From contig NZ_LXLV01000070.1 in NCBI RefSeq assembly GCF_001757995.1, positions 1 to 64,000 of the forward strand: DNA of 64,000 bases. The letters run 5' to 3'. Both the position numbers and the translations under genes were made by a program. Source of the DNA: Bacillus mycoides (GTDB lineage Bacteria; Bacillota; Bacilli; Bacillales; Bacillaceae_G). The notes below the pieces were generated by a model. That model was not told the origin of the DNA. It ran no database searches and was given only the letters and a program-made list of their open reading frames with translations. Every line of letters starts with the position of its first letter. The stretch's first letter is position 1. Shown here one piece after another: positions 9,278 through 18,272 of this stretch.

Positions 9278-9428
9278 AGTGAAGCTTTAATCCGTGGTGG
9301 TTCCTATCCCCACGGATTATTAGCCTTCACCAATCGGGATTTTACGGGCAGTTTGGTTTCCCTCCTAGCTTCTTTGCTTCAACCGAATTTTGAGGCAGGA
9401 GTCTTACTGCCCGTTAAAACGGGATAAA
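9274..9428 (+). repeat. bcr1 repeat, tandem copy 1
   Basis: Full ~155-bp copy starting ATAAAGTGAAGCTTTAATC and ending AACGGGATAAA. It begins inside the yugF stop codon. A second copy follows at exactly 150-bp spacing. Confidence 0.85.
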
Positions 9429-9578
9429 GTGAAGTTTTAATCCGTGGGAAGTTCTATCCCCACGGATTATTAACCTTCACCAATCGGGATTTTACGGGCA
9501 GTTTGATTTCTCGCCTAACCTCTTTGCTTCAACCAAATTTTGAGGCGGGAGTCTTACTGCCCGTTAAAACGGGATAAA
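9424..9578 (+). repeat. bcr1 repeat, tandem copy 2
   Basis: Full second copy, very similar to copy 1 over its whole length, sharing the ATAAA junction. It is followed by a ~20-bp stub of a third copy (9574-9593). Confidence 0.85.
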
Positions 9579-9593
9579 GTGAAGTTTTAATCA
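9574..9593 (+). repeat. bcr1 5' stub (start of a third tandem unit)
   Basis: ATAAAGTGAAGTTTTAATCA, the first ~20 bp of bcr1, again at the 150-bp period; the rest is absent. Confidence 0.7.
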
Positions 9594-9611
9594 ATCCAAA
9601 CGAAAATAAAC

Positions 9612-9640
9612 AAAAAGGCTGTCGTAAATTCCGACAGCCT
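9612..9640 (-). terminator. Terminator of yugE
   Basis: Minus strand: GGCTGTCGG, loop AATTTA, CGACAGCC then T5. It overlaps the yugE stop codon. Confidence 0.85.
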
Positions 9641-9890
9641 ATAATGAACAACTTCCGCCTTCTTTTAGTACGAGTAACTCTACTGCTAATTTTTCGCATT
9701 TTTCAAGTGCAGGTACTTCTTCAAAAGACATAAAGTATATATGTTGAATTTTCTTTGCGATGTATTTCGGATCATCAAACACACTTACGACGTTTACAAC
9801 ATCGCTCGCTTCTGTTTCATAAAACTCCGGTCCCATTTGAAACGGATCCCAATTTTTCACAACCTCAATCATTTTGTCATATGCACCCAT
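9639..9890 (-). CDS. yugE: DUF1871 protein (YugE-like)
   Basis: 83 aa, acidic, soluble, predicted helical. It matches the DUF1871/YugE family (WDPF...EFYETEASDVV near residues 14-32). Function unknown. It stands between yugF and patB as in B. subtilis, but transcribed divergently from patB. It ends with GGSCSL. Confidence 0.82.
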   Translation of the reverse strand: MGAYDKMIEVVKNWDPFQMGPEFYETEASDVVNVVSVFDDPKYIAKKIQHIYFMSFEEVPALEKCEKLAVELLVLKEGGSCSL

Positions 9891-10007
9891 CTACTTCCCG
9901 CCTTTTCACTTTTTAATGCTTTTCTTTATCGTATCATATCAGCTATTCTATAAGAAGAGTGAGAATTTTCATAACTTAACAGTTTGACAGAAGAAAGGAG
10001 CAAACAT

Positions 10008-11159
10008 ATGCAACTATTTCATAAAACGGTAAATCGGCGCGGAACACATAGTACAAAATGGGATACATATAAAAATGAAGAGCTCATCCACGCTTGGATT
10101 GCCGATATGGACTTTGAAGTACCAAAACCAATTCAAACTGCATTACAAAAACGCATAGAACATCCTATTTTCGGCTATACACTTCCTCCTGAAAATATTG
10201 GGGATATCATTTGTAATTGGACGAAAAGCCAATACAATTGGGAAATACAAAAAGAATGGATTGTATTTAGCGCAGGTATCGTTCCAGCTCTTAGTACGAG
10301 CATACAAGCTATAACGAAAGAAGGAGATGCCGTACTCGTACAACCTCCTATTTATCCACCATTTTTTGAAATGGTCAAAACAAATAATAGACAATTATGT
10401 GCGAGTCCCTTGTTTAAGCAAAATGGCATATATAAGATAGACTTCGAGCATCTAGAAACTCAATTTAAACAAGGTGTAAAACTAATGCTTCTTTGCAGCC
10501 CTCACAATCCTATCGGGCGCGTTTGGACGAAAGAGGAGCTAATAAAACTCGGTACGTTATGTACGCAGTATAATGTAACCGTTGTCGCGGATGAAATTCA
10601 CGCCGATATTATTTATAGAGGCCATAATCATACACCGTTTGCTTCTTTATCTGAAGAATTGGCAGCACGCACTATTACTTGTATGGCTCCGAGCAAAACA
10701 TTTAATATCGCTGGATTGCAAGCATCGATCATCATTATTCCGAATGAAAATCTCCGTAATGCCTTTATGTCTATCCAATATAGACAAGGATTCCACGGAT
10801 TAAATACATTTGCTTATACAGCAATGCAAAGTGCCTATACAGAATGTAATGATTGGCTAAATGAAATTCGATTGTACGCTGAAGATAACGCTCAATTTGC
10901 TTGTGAGTATATTCAAAATCATATACCAGCTCTTTCTGTAGTTAAACCAGAAGGTAGTTTTTTACTATGGATTGATTGTTCCCACTTGGACCTTTCTCAA
11001 GATGAACGAACAGCATTGCTTGAAGAGAAAGGTAAAATCATCGTTGAGCCTGGTGAGAAATACGGAACAGGCGGGGAAGCCCATATCCGAATTAACATTG
11101 GCTGTCCTAGATCTGTTCTAGAAGAAATTTTAAACAGACTACACCATACATTCTCATAA
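10008..11159 (+). CDS. patB: Cystathionine beta-lyase, MalY/PatB family
   Basis: 383 aa PLP enzyme cleaving C-S bonds of cystathionine or cysteine conjugates, giving pyruvate, ammonia and a thiol (homocysteine for cystathionine). N-terminal WIADMDF motif (30-36), NPIG (167-170), DEIHADI (195-201) and the Schiff-base lysine K230 in APSKTFNIAG. The start is the ATG at 10008 with AAAGGAG 8 nt before it. A TTG 24 bp upstream lacks an RBS. It may also set the pool of volatile thiols and feed methionine synthesis. Confidence 0.92.
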   Translation: MQLFHKTVNRRGTHSTKWDTYKNEELIHAWIADMDFEVPKPIQTALQKRIEHPIFGYTLPPENIGDIICNWTKSQYNWEIQKEWIVFSAGIVPALSTSIQAITKEGDAVLVQPPIYPPFFEMVKTNNRQLCASPLFKQNGIYKIDFEHLETQFKQGVKLMLLCSPHNPIGRVWTKEELIKLGTLCTQYNVTVVADEIHADIIYRGHNHTPFASLSEELAARTITCMAPSKTFNIAGLQASIIIIPNENLRNAFMSIQYRQGFHGLNTFAYTAMQSAYTECNDWLNEIRLYAEDNAQFACEYIQNHIPALSVVKPEGSFLLWIDCSHLDLSQDERTALLEEKGKIIVEPGEKYGTGGEAHIRINIGCPRSVLEEILNRLHHTFS

Positions 11160-11160
11160 T

Positions 11161-11208
11161 AAAAAAGGAGGCTATCCCAAAATAATTTTGGGATAGCCTC
11201 CTTTTTTT
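11161..11208 (+). terminator. Terminator of patB
   Basis: Long perfect stem GGAGGCTATCCCAAAAT and its complement followed by T7. Confidence 0.92.
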
Positions 11209-11277
11209 CGATAAATCGATATAATTCCACTTACTATCATGCGGTTTTACAACAAAATCTACCATTCACGGTAGCTT

Positions 11278-11817
11278 CTATTTTTTCTTCATATCCGACG
11301 CTTTTTTTACGATAACACCGCAAGCAATTCGGCCACCAGATTTACCCGTTGGCTGTGTCATACCATCATCAGCGTTTTCTGTAATAATAATAGACGCTCC
11401 ATCTTTTCTATGAATCGTCGTTTTTCCTTCTTCAAGCGTTATATGCGGTGCATCGATTTCTGCTTTAACCTTTCCAGAACCATCTGCAACTACGTTCGGT
11501 AAATCACCATTTTCCGCACCTTTCGGATTCAAGAGCCCATGTTTTTTATTATCCGGATTAAAATGATTCCCAGATGATTCGAAACTTGGCGCTTTACATT
11601 CTCCGATTTCATGTACATGTATCCCGTGTGGTCCTGGTGTAAAGCCTTCCGCTTTAATCGTAATTTTCACTCCACTTGTTTGCTGAGCTACTTTTGCAGT
11701 CCCAACTTCATCACCTGAAACATTATGTAATTTCACATCAATTTCTTTCGGCTTCCCTTGGTCACAACCCGCCATTAGAAATAATAAACAACAACTGAAA
11801 AAAAGCCGTCTTTTCAT
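11278..11817 (-). CDS. sodC: Cu/Zn superoxide dismutase-like lipoprotein
   Basis: 179 aa. Lipoprotein signal with lipobox LMAGC (Cys18), so it is anchored outside the membrane. SodC fold signatures: HGIHVHE (Cu ligands H67, H69), NHFNP (bridging H85), KKHG (Zn ligand H93), D105 in GDLPN, disulfide C74-C166, and R163 in GGRIACGVI. The usual Zn histidine three residues before the Asp is Glu102, and the fourth Cu histidine position (normally VIH.xADD) is Thr146. Activity is therefore doubtful, and it may bind metal without being a full dismutase. ATG start with GGAGGG-like RBS. Confidence 0.9.
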   Translation of the reverse strand: MKRRLFFSCCLLFLMAGCDQGKPKEIDVKLHNVSGDEVGTAKVAQQTSGVKITIKAEGFTPGPHGIHVHEIGECKAPSFESSGNHFNPDNKKHGLLNPKGAENGDLPNVVADGSGKVKAEIDAPHITLEEGKTTIHRKDGASIIITENADDGMTQPTGKSGGRIACGVIVKKASDMKKK

Positions 11818-11885
11818 TCAATTCCCTCCAAAATACTTTCTGCCCTTAGATTGTCCGAGCATAGAGGGAAACATGCAAAAATGAA

Positions 11886-12062
11886 TTACTGTTTCTTTTC
11901 AGCTAAAAGCTTTTCTTCTACTTTCTGTAATCGCTCTGCTTCTCGTTTTGATACACGAATAAACATACGCCACGTAGCAACCGCACCGATGATAAATAGA
12001 ACGCAAACAATACCCGGAATAATATACTCCGTTTTATCTTCAGGAAAATATAAAGGCATCAT
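11886..12062 (-). CDS. Small membrane protein
   Basis: 58 aa. One transmembrane helix (about residues 13-35, IPGIVCVLFIIGAVATW) followed by a charged helix or short coiled coil (REAERLQKVEEKLLAEKKQ). The start is an ATG-ATG pair at 12062 with AAGGAG 8 nt upstream; an in-frame GTG 9 bp earlier overlaps the RBS. Not recognised as a named family. Confidence 0.72.
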   Translation of the reverse strand: MMPLYFPEDKTEYIIPGIVCVLFIIGAVATWRMFIRVSKREAERLQKVEEKLLAEKKQ

Positions 12063-12236
12063 ACAGAACACTCCTTATCAGGGAATTTATGAAAAGAATT
12101 ATCATCAGAATTTTCTGTTTTATCATCTTAAATTATAATTGAAGCCTGTCATATTCTCAAGGGGAGCGTTCCGAAAGCGAATGATTTCTTTGACTCCTTC
12201 GCGCACTTTCCTTACTATAAACTTGAGGTGAAAAAT

Positions 12237-12620
12237 ATGAGAGAAACATTTGAAATTGGTGAAATCGTTACTGGTATTTATAAAACTGGAAAATACATCG
12301 GCGAAATTACAAATAGCCGTCCTGGCAGTTACGTCGTAAAAGTATTAGCTGTTTTAAAACATCCAGTGCAAGGTGATTTACATAATGTAAATCAAGCTGA
12401 CGTACCATTCTTCCATGAAAGACGCGCTTTAGCTTTTCGTGAACAGACGAACATTCCAGAGCAAATGGTGAAGAAATATGAAGGAGAAATTCCGGATTAT
12501 ATAGAATCACTAAAATTAGCATTAGAGACTCAAATGAATTCATTTTCTAAAGATGATTCACCTTTTGCGGTGCGAAGTCTAGAAACACTTCAGCAATTGA
12601 AGCAAGATTACAAACTTTAA
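12237..12620 (+). CDS. kapB: Kinase-associated protein B
   Basis: 127 aa, matching KapB (GIYKTGKYIGEI near residue 12, HPVQGDLHNVNQADVPFFHERRALA near 40-65). In B. subtilis KapB is needed for sporulation through the KinB input to the Spo0 phosphorelay. The start is the ATG at 12237, with GAGGTGA 5-6 nt upstream. An upstream GTG lies within that RBS. It converges on kapD, another sporulation-control gene. Confidence 0.88.
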   Translation: MRETFEIGEIVTGIYKTGKYIGEITNSRPGSYVVKVLAVLKHPVQGDLHNVNQADVPFFHERRALAFREQTNIPEQMVKKYEGEIPDYIESLKLALETQMNSFSKDDSPFAVRSLETLQQLKQDYKL

Positions 12621-12629
12621 AAAAACAAA

Positions 12630-12664
12630 ACGACCAAATTACATGTTTTGCAATTTGGTCGTTA
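12630..12664. terminator. Bidirectional terminator between kapB and kapD
   Basis: Stem AACGACCAAATT / AATTTGGTCGTT with an 11-nt loop. It sits between convergent genes and overlaps the kapD stop. Confidence 0.85.
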
Positions 12665-13285
12665 CTGTGTACTCACTTTCTTTAACACTTTCGAAAAATC
12701 AACAAGTTCCCCTAATGTCGGAGGTGCTGGTTTGACTAAATACTCTTTATCTTTTTCTACTAACTTAAAAATATTATATGTCGTCATCGCATCATCAAGC
12801 GCACAATGATGCTTTCCTGTTCCTGCTTTTCCATAAGCCTCAATTGCTTTCCACAGCCCTGTTTGATTTCTCTCTCCAAAAAACTTCTTATACTCAAGCG
12901 ATAAATCACGACACTGTCCAAAGAATGGAAATTCTACTCCCGCCATTTCGCAGTTTTGCTTTAAGACTTTCATATCCATATTTCCCCACGTTACAATTGT
13001 CGGTTTACACCTCTTTTCATATTCTGCAAGTTTCTCAACAAGTTCATGAAAAGAAATTCCTTTGTCCACTACTTCCTGTTTAATTCCTAAAAATTTTTTA
13101 CATCGATCCGTTAAAGACGGAAATGTTTTCGGTCTAACATGCGATGAATACGTATCTTCCACCTTACAACCAACAACTGAAACGAGTCCGACCTCAATAA
13201 TTTCCGGGAAAAAACCTTTTGGCTTTTTTCTATGCTGGGGCATCGTAAACTCAAAGTCTAAAAACAAAAATCGTTGTTCATCCAT
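12662..13285 (-). CDS. kapD: DEDDh exonuclease, KinA-pathway inhibitor KapD
   Basis: 207 aa DnaQ/ERI-1-like 3'-5' exonuclease. Exo I motif LDFEFT (D10, E12), Exo II with TWGNMDM near residue 100, and Exo III HHCALDDA with the catalytic His and Asp near 158-163. In B. subtilis KapD inhibits the KinA route to sporulation. It converges with kapB. Confidence 0.9.
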   Translation of the reverse strand: MDEQRFLFLDFEFTMPQHRKKPKGFFPEIIEVGLVSVVGCKVEDTYSSHVRPKTFPSLTDRCKKFLGIKQEVVDKGISFHELVEKLAEYEKRCKPTIVTWGNMDMKVLKQNCEMAGVEFPFFGQCRDLSLEYKKFFGERNQTGLWKAIEAYGKAGTGKHHCALDDAMTTYNIFKLVEKDKEYLVKPAPPTLGELVDFSKVLKKVSTQ

Positions 13286-13474
13286 ACGATCCCTTCCTTA
13301 TCATCTTTGTCATTCCTTTCTATTTGACACTCCTACACGAACAAGCTCGAATGCTGATTCTATTTTAAATATTCAGATTGGATGTATCTTATATATATGT
13401 CAGATGCCCACAAATATTTTTAAAAATAAGAAAAAATGACCTATACAGAAAATATGACAAAATAAACCCTTTCA

Positions 13475-13504
13475 TTTACATCCGCCATTTTTCTACTTTA
13501 TAAT
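13475..13504 (+). promoter_or_regulatory. Sigma-A promoter of the ArsB/NhaD-type transporter
   Basis: TTTACA (13475-13480), 18-bp spacer, TATAAT (13499-13504), about 72 bp before the start codon. Confidence 0.65.
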
Positions 13505-13575
13505 GACGTTATGTGTGTTTCATCTAGTTAATTTTTTGACACACTAAGCAAAGTGAATGAAAGGAGATGAGATTT

Positions 13576-14901
13576 TTGCACGAAACAACGCAAGAACTCG
13601 CAAACTGGCAGTATTATTTCGCTATCGCAGTCTTTTTAATTACATATGCCATTATTATTTCTGAAAAAATTAACCGCGCTGTCATCGCACTTCTTGGTGC
13701 AGCATTCATGGTAATTGCAGGGGTCGTTGACCTACACAATGCCTTTACGAAACATATTGAATGGGGAACAATTACATTACTCATCGGTATGATGATCCTA
13801 GTGAACATTACAAGTAAGTCTGGGGTATTCCAATACGTTGCCATTAAAGCAGCTAAACAAGCACAAGGAAATCCAATTAAAATTTTAATTTCACTTTCCT
13901 TACTTACCGCGCTTGGCTCCGCATTTTTAGATAACGTTACAACAGTACTTCTTGTTGTTCCAGTTACTTTATCTATTACGCGCATCTTGCAAGTAAATCC
14001 TGTTCCATATTTACTTTCTGAAATTATTTTTTCAAATATCGGAGGAACAGCAACACTAATTGGTGATCCACCAAATATTATGATTGGTTCTGCAAATAAG
14101 CATTTAGATTTCAATGCTTTCTTATTCAACTTAGCACCTATCGTAATCATCATTATTGCTGTTACAGCAACAATGCTTTACTTCATGTACCGTAAACAAT
14201 TAATTGCTGATCCTGTACAAATTAAAAAGTTAATGAGCTTAGATGAAAAACAATATATTAAAGACCCAGTATTAATGAAGAAATCTTTAACAGTACTTGG
14301 CCTTACTATTTTAGGCTTCATGACTCATTCTATTTTCCATATTGATGCAGCTATCATTGCCTTAACTGGTGCTACTGTACTTATGCTAATCGGTGTGAAA
14401 GAACATGAAATTGAAGAGGTATTCGCTAGCGTAGAATGGGTAACTATCTTCTTCTTCGCGGGACTATTCGTACTCGTTGGAGGACTTATCGACATCGGCC
14501 TTATCAAAACGTTAGCTCAAAAGGTAATTGGAATAACAGGTGGAGATATTTCTCAAGCATCTATCCTTATTCTATGGGTATCTGGTATCGCCTCTGCAAC
14601 AATCGATAATATTCCATTCGTTGCAACAATGATCCCACTAATTAACGATATGGCAGTTGGGCTAGGTTTATCACCTTCTGACGCACAAATCGACGTACTA
14701 TGGTGGGCGTTAGCATTAGGTGCTTGTCTAGGTGGAAACGGAACATTAATCGGTGCTTCTGCTAACGTAATCGTAGCCGGAATCGCAAGTCGTGAAGGAC
14801 ATAAATTCAGCTACATGGAATTCCTTAAAGTCGGCTTCCCAATTATGATCGTTTCATTAATCATTTCTCATATTTATATTTATTTACGCTACCTTATGTA
14901 G
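13576..14901 (+). CDS. ArsB/NhaD (SLC13-like ion transporter) family membrane protein
   Basis: About 441 aa with 10-12 predicted membrane segments in two repeated halves. Conserved loops are SAFLDNVTTVLLVVPVT (first half) and SATIDNIPFVATMIP (second half), with GDPPNIMIGSA and GGNGTLIGASANV motifs. This is typical of the ion-transporter superfamily that includes ArsB, NhaD and citrate carriers. Substrate not predictable. A TTG at 13576 sits 9 nt after GGAG and is the likely start; the ATG at 13567 overlaps the RBS. Confidence 0.88.
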   Translation: MHETTQELANWQYYFAIAVFLITYAIIISEKINRAVIALLGAAFMVIAGVVDLHNAFTKHIEWGTITLLIGMMILVNITSKSGVFQYVAIKAAKQAQGNPIKILISLSLLTALGSAFLDNVTTVLLVVPVTLSITRILQVNPVPYLLSEIIFSNIGGTATLIGDPPNIMIGSANKHLDFNAFLFNLAPIVIIIIAVTATMLYFMYRKQLIADPVQIKKLMSLDEKQYIKDPVLMKKSLTVLGLTILGFMTHSIFHIDAAIIALTGATVLMLIGVKEHEIEEVFASVEWVTIFFFAGLFVLVGGLIDIGLIKTLAQKVIGITGGDISQASILILWVSGIASATIDNIPFVATMIPLINDMAVGLGLSPSDAQIDVLWWALALGACLGGNGTLIGASANVIVAGIASREGHKFSYMEFLKVGFPIMIVSLIISHIYIYLRYLM

Positions 14902-14904
14902 TAG

Positions 14905-14936
14905 AAAAAGCGCCCTGTTAAGCAGGGCGCTTTTTT
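14905..14936 (+). terminator. Terminator of the transporter gene
   Basis: Stem AAAAAGCGCCCTG / CAGGGCGCTTTTTT. Confidence 0.9.
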
Positions 14937-14967
14937 ATATCTCATTCAGTACCAATTTTTAGAAAAT

Positions 14968-15435
14968 TCACTCGTTATACCTCATCGGCTCATTTCGAAT
15001 AATGAATAAATGAATCGGCAAGAAAACCGAAAATGTGATTACATGAATAATCGTAAATAATATCGCATTCGTTCCATATCTGTCCAAAATAGCGTAAATG
15101 AGATAAATAGACAGTACAATCGACACAGCCGCTGCTAGCAGACTTATAATTGGTACATAATTAAAAATAAAGCATGCGACATATATACCGAATACTTTCC
15201 ACCCTGCTTCTTCTTTCAAGAAATCCGGCAATTTATCTTTCGCTAAGTCACCCCATGTCTTACTATTTATAAAAGGAATAAAAGCAAGAACACCATCATT
15301 TGCACCATCATTTTTCGCCATCGTATAAAGTGCAAAAGCCGTTAACAAGTACGAAATAATTGCCCAAATTATTATAACAAGAATAAACGCAAAACTAAGA
15401 GCAAAGAAACCTGCTAGTACGCTTTGATCTTCCAT
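14968..15435 (-). CDS. Uncharacterised integral membrane protein
   Basis: 155 aa with four hydrophobic segments (about 8-40, 85-100, 102-118, 125-148) and a hydrophilic loop (GWGDLAKDKLPDFLKEEAGWK-type region near 60-80). No family recognised. ATG start with GAGAGGA upstream. Monocistronic, between two convergent or divergent neighbours. Confidence 0.7.
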   Translation of the reverse strand: MEDQSVLAGFFALSFAFILVIIIWAIISYLLTAFALYTMAKNDGANDGVLAFIPFINSKTWGDLAKDKLPDFLKEEAGWKVFGIYVACFIFNYVPIISLLAAAVSIVLSIYLIYAILDRYGTNAILFTIIHVITFSVFLPIHLFIIRNEPMRYNE

Positions 15436-15553
15436 CTTATCCTCTCCTCTCTCTTCTCAACATATTTCATTACATTGCAAGTTATGTTTTAAAATTCACC
15501 CAAACTCTTTGTATAATAAGAGAAGAAAGATAATAAGAGAGGAGCACATACCT

Positions 15554-16267
15554 ATGCATCCATTTGTAAAAGCATTACAAGAGCATTTTACAGCTCATCA
15601 AAATCCCGAAAAAGCAGAACCGATGGCACGTTATATGAAAAATCACTTCCCATTTCTCGGTATTCAAACTCCCGAGAGAAGACAATTATTGAAAGACGTC
15701 ATTCAAATACATACTCTCCCAGATAAAAAGGACTTCCAAATTATCATACGTGAGCTTTGGGACTTACCAGAACGTGAATTTCAAGCTGCCGCACTCGATA
15801 TCATGCAAAAATATAAAAAACACATAAATGAAACTCATATCCCATTTCTAGAAGAACTTATTGTCACGAAATCTTGGTGGGATTCTGTAGATAGCATCGT
15901 TCCTACCTTTTTAGGTGGTATCTTTTTAAAACATCCAGAATTAATTTCTGCATATATTCCAAAGTGGATTGCATCAGAAAACATATGGCTACAACGTGCC
16001 GCTATTTTATTCCAACTGAAATATAAACAAAAGATGGACGAAGAACTCCTTTTCTGGATTATCGGACAACTACATTCTTCAAAAGAATTTTTCATTCAAA
16101 AGGCGATTGGCTGGGTCCTTCGTGAATACGCAAAAACAAAGCCAGATGTAGTTTGGGAATACGTTCAAAACAACGAACTCGCTCCATTAAGTAAACGCGA
16201 AGCAATTAAGCACATTAAGCAAAATTACGGAATAAATAATGAAAAACTAGGCGAGACTCTATCATAG
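15554..16267 (+). CDS. alkD: DNA alkylation repair glycosylase AlkD
   Basis: 237 aa HEAT-like repeat DNA glycosylase that removes N3- and N7-alkylpurines without base flipping. The catalytic pocket residues described for the B. cereus enzyme are all present: W109, D113 and W187. Length equals that enzyme. The ATG at 15554 has AGAGGAG 10 nt upstream; the longer frame from 15509 has no RBS. It precedes the glycine T-box. Confidence 0.96.
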   Translation: MHPFVKALQEHFTAHQNPEKAEPMARYMKNHFPFLGIQTPERRQLLKDVIQIHTLPDKKDFQIIIRELWDLPEREFQAAALDIMQKYKKHINETHIPFLEELIVTKSWWDSVDSIVPTFLGGIFLKHPELISAYIPKWIASENIWLQRAAILFQLKYKQKMDEELLFWIIGQLHSSKEFFIQKAIGWVLREYAKTKPDVVWEYVQNNELAPLSKREAIKHIKQNYGINNEKLGETLS

Positions 16268-16337
16268 ATAGGCACGTTCCTCTATTGTGATTTAAAAAAG
16301 AACGTGTTAGAATATGTTCATTATTATTAATATAAGT

Positions 16338-16530
16338 AGCGATGACGGACTTATAAGTACTTGCACAAAAAGCGATTCAGGGATAGTGAAAGCCTGAAAC
16401 CGCAAGGAAACGGCAGTCTCGAGCAATACGTGATGAAAGTGGATGTGTGAAATGCACATCAACTAGGGTGGAACCGCGGGTATATACAAGCTCGTCCCTA
16501 GGCATGATTGCCTAGAGACGAGCTTTTTTG
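16338..16530 (+). ncRNA. T-box leader (glycine) with terminator
   Basis: Stem I carries the AGCGATTCAGGGATAGTG-type region. The likely specifier is GGC (16412-16414) after GAAAC and followed by A, which fits glycine. The T-box core AGGGTGGAACCGCGGG is at 16465-16480. A terminator stem AAGCTCGTCCCTAGGCA / TGCCTAGAGACGAGCTT plus T6 follows. Uncharged tRNA-Gly should stabilise the antiterminator and switch on glyS downstream. Confidence 0.95.
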
Positions 16531-16533
16531 TGC

Positions 16534-16651
16534 TTAAAAGCGCAAGCGGCTCGCTCAGAATGTGAGGAGGATGGAGCTTCTGACATAGAGGCGCTTTTTG
16601 CCTCGGCGGAAGAAGCGAAGCCACCGAACATTCTAGCCGCTGGAGCTGGAT
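16534..16651 (+). repeat. Interspersed repeat family 2, copy 1
   Basis: About 118 bp from TTAAAAGCGCAAGCGGCTCG to AGCCGCTGGAGCTGGAT. The ends are complementary (AGCGGCT...AGCCGCT), so the element folds on itself. No coding potential. It lies between the T-box terminator and glyS. Confidence 0.75.
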
Positions 16652-16653
16652 AA

Positions 16654-16773
16654 TTTAAAAGCGGCAGCGGCTCGTTCAGAATCGCAGGGCACTTCAAACT
16701 CTCGACCTTGAAGCGTTTTTTGCTTCGAGCGAGAAAGCGAAATGACCGAACATTCTAGCCGCTGGAGCTGGAT
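16654..16773 (+). repeat. Interspersed repeat family 2, copy 2
   Basis: About 120 bp, same ends as copy 1 (TTTAAAAGCGG... and ...CCGAACATTCTAGCCGCTGGAGCTGGAT) with a diverged middle. Direct tandem with copy 1. A fragment of the same family occurs at 44040-44070. Confidence 0.75.
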
Positions 16774-16856
16774 ATCACCTAAAAGGAGATGCCCCGTTTC
16801 CAAAGTACCCATCACGTCATCGCAAATACGTTAACTTTCAAAAGGAGGATTTTATT

Positions 16857-18233
16857 ATGTATTCAATGGAACAAGTTGTAAACTTAGCAAAACATCGCGG
16901 TTTCGTTTTCCCTGGTTCTGAAATTTACGGTGGTCTTGCAAACACATGGGATTACGGTCCACTTGGAATCGAATTAAAAAATAACGTTAAAAAAGCTTGG
17001 TGGAAAAAATTCATTCAAGAATCTCCACACAACGTTGGTTTAGATGCTGCTATTTTAATGAACCCAAAAACTTGGATCGCTTCTGGTCACGTTGGTAACT
17101 TTAATGATCCAATGATCGACTGTAAAAAATGTAAAGCTCGTCACCGTGCTGACAAGTTAATTGAAGATGCATTAGACACAAAAGGCATCGAAATGGTCGT
17201 TGACGGTCTTACTTTCGACCAAATGGCTGACTTAATGAAAGAACATGAAGTAAAATGTCCTGATTGCGGTAGTGAAGAGTTCACTGAAATCCGTCAGTTC
17301 AACTTAATGTTCAAAACATTCCAAGGTGTTACAGAGTCTAGCACAAACGAAATCTTCCTTCGTCCTGAAACAGCACAAGGTATTTTCGTAAACTTTAAAA
17401 ACGTACAACGCTCTATGCGTAAGAAACTTCCATTTGGTATCGGTCAAATCGGTAAAAGTTTCCGTAACGAAATCACACCTGGTAACTTCACATTCCGTAC
17501 ACGTGAATTCGAACAAATGGAACTTGAATTCTTCTGTAAACCTGGTGAAGATTTAGAGTGGTTCGCATTCTGGCGTGAAACTTGTAAAAACTGGTTACTT
17601 TCACTTGGTATGACTGAAGAAAGCATGCGTCTTCGTGACCACGGTGAAGACGAATTATCTCACTACAGTAACGCAACAACTGATATTGAATTCAGATTCC
17701 CATTCGGTTGGGGCGAACTATGGGGCGTTGCATCTCGTACAGACTTCGATTTAAAACGTCACATGGAACACTCTAACGAAGACTTTAACTATATCGATCC
17801 ACAAACGAATGAGCGTTACGTGCCATACTGCATCGAGCCATCTCTAGGTGCAGACCGTGTAACATTAGCATTCTTATGTGATGCATATGAAGAAGAGCAA
17901 TTAGAAAACGATTCTCGTACAGTTCTTCGTTTCCACCCTGCTTTAGCACCATATAAAGCAGCTATCTTACCATTATCTAAAAAGCTATCTGAAGGTGCTA
18001 CTGAAGTATTCGCAGAACTAGCTAAAGACTTCATGGTAGACTTTGATGAAACTGGTTCTATCGGTAAACGTTACCGTCGTCAAGACGAAATCGGTACACC
18101 ATTCTGTATCACATACGACTTCGACTCAGTTGAAGACAAAGCTGTTACAGTACGTGACCGTGACACAATGGAACAAGTTCGTATGCCAATTAGCGAACTA
18201 AAAGGTTTCTTAGAGAAGAAAATCCAGTTCTAA
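16857..18233 (+). CDS. glyS: Glycyl-tRNA synthetase, homodimeric class II type
   Basis: 458 aa single-chain GlyRS of the archaeal/eukaryotic/mycoplasma kind, not the alpha2-beta2 GlyQS of B. subtilis. It charges tRNA-Gly in the cytosol. A zinc-type insertion has C89, C92, C134 and C137. Class II motif 2 lies around FRNEITP and motif 3 around [19 protein letters not shown] 8 nt before ATG. Expression is controlled by the T-box ~330 bp upstream, with two repeats inserted between. Confidence 0.97.
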   Translation: MYSMEQVVNLAKHRGFVFPGSEIYGGLANTWDYGPLGIELKNNVKKAWWKKFIQESPHNVGLDAAILMNPKTWIASGHVGNFNDPMIDCKKCKARHRADKLIEDALDTKGIEMVVDGLTFDQMADLMKEHEVKCPDCGSEEFTEIRQFNLMFKTFQGVTESSTNEIFLRPETAQGIFVNFKNVQRSMRKKLPFGIGQIGKSFRNEITPGNFTFRTREFEQMELEFFCKPGEDLEWFAFWRETCKNWLLSLGMTEESMRLRDHGEDELSHYSNATTDIEFRFPFGWGELWGVASRTDFDLKRHMEHSNEDFNYIDPQTNERYVPYCIEPSLGADRVTLAFLCDAYEEEQLENDSRTVLRFHPALAPYKAAILPLSKKLSEGATEVFAELAKDFMVDFDETGSIGKRYRRQDEIGTPFCITYDFDSVEDKAVTVRDRDTMEQVRMPISELKGFLEKKIQF

Positions 18234-18240
18234 TTATAAA

Positions 18241-18272
18241 AAAAGAGGCAGCTCATAAGAGCCGCCTCTTTT
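18241..18272. terminator. Bidirectional terminator between glyS and the thioesterase gene
   Basis: Stem AAAAGAGGC(A)GCTC / GAGC(C)GCCTCTTTT with loop ATAA. Confidence 0.85.

Noticed and set aside
13614-14153. 179-aa minus-strand frame inside the ArsB/NhaD-type gene
   Set aside because: Shadow of a hydrophobic coding sequence; no RBS, and the plus-strand frame has clear family motifs.
16512-16815. Two short minus-strand ORFs between the T-box and glyS
   Set aside because: They lie within the repeat copies and the frame arises from repeat sequence; no RBS.
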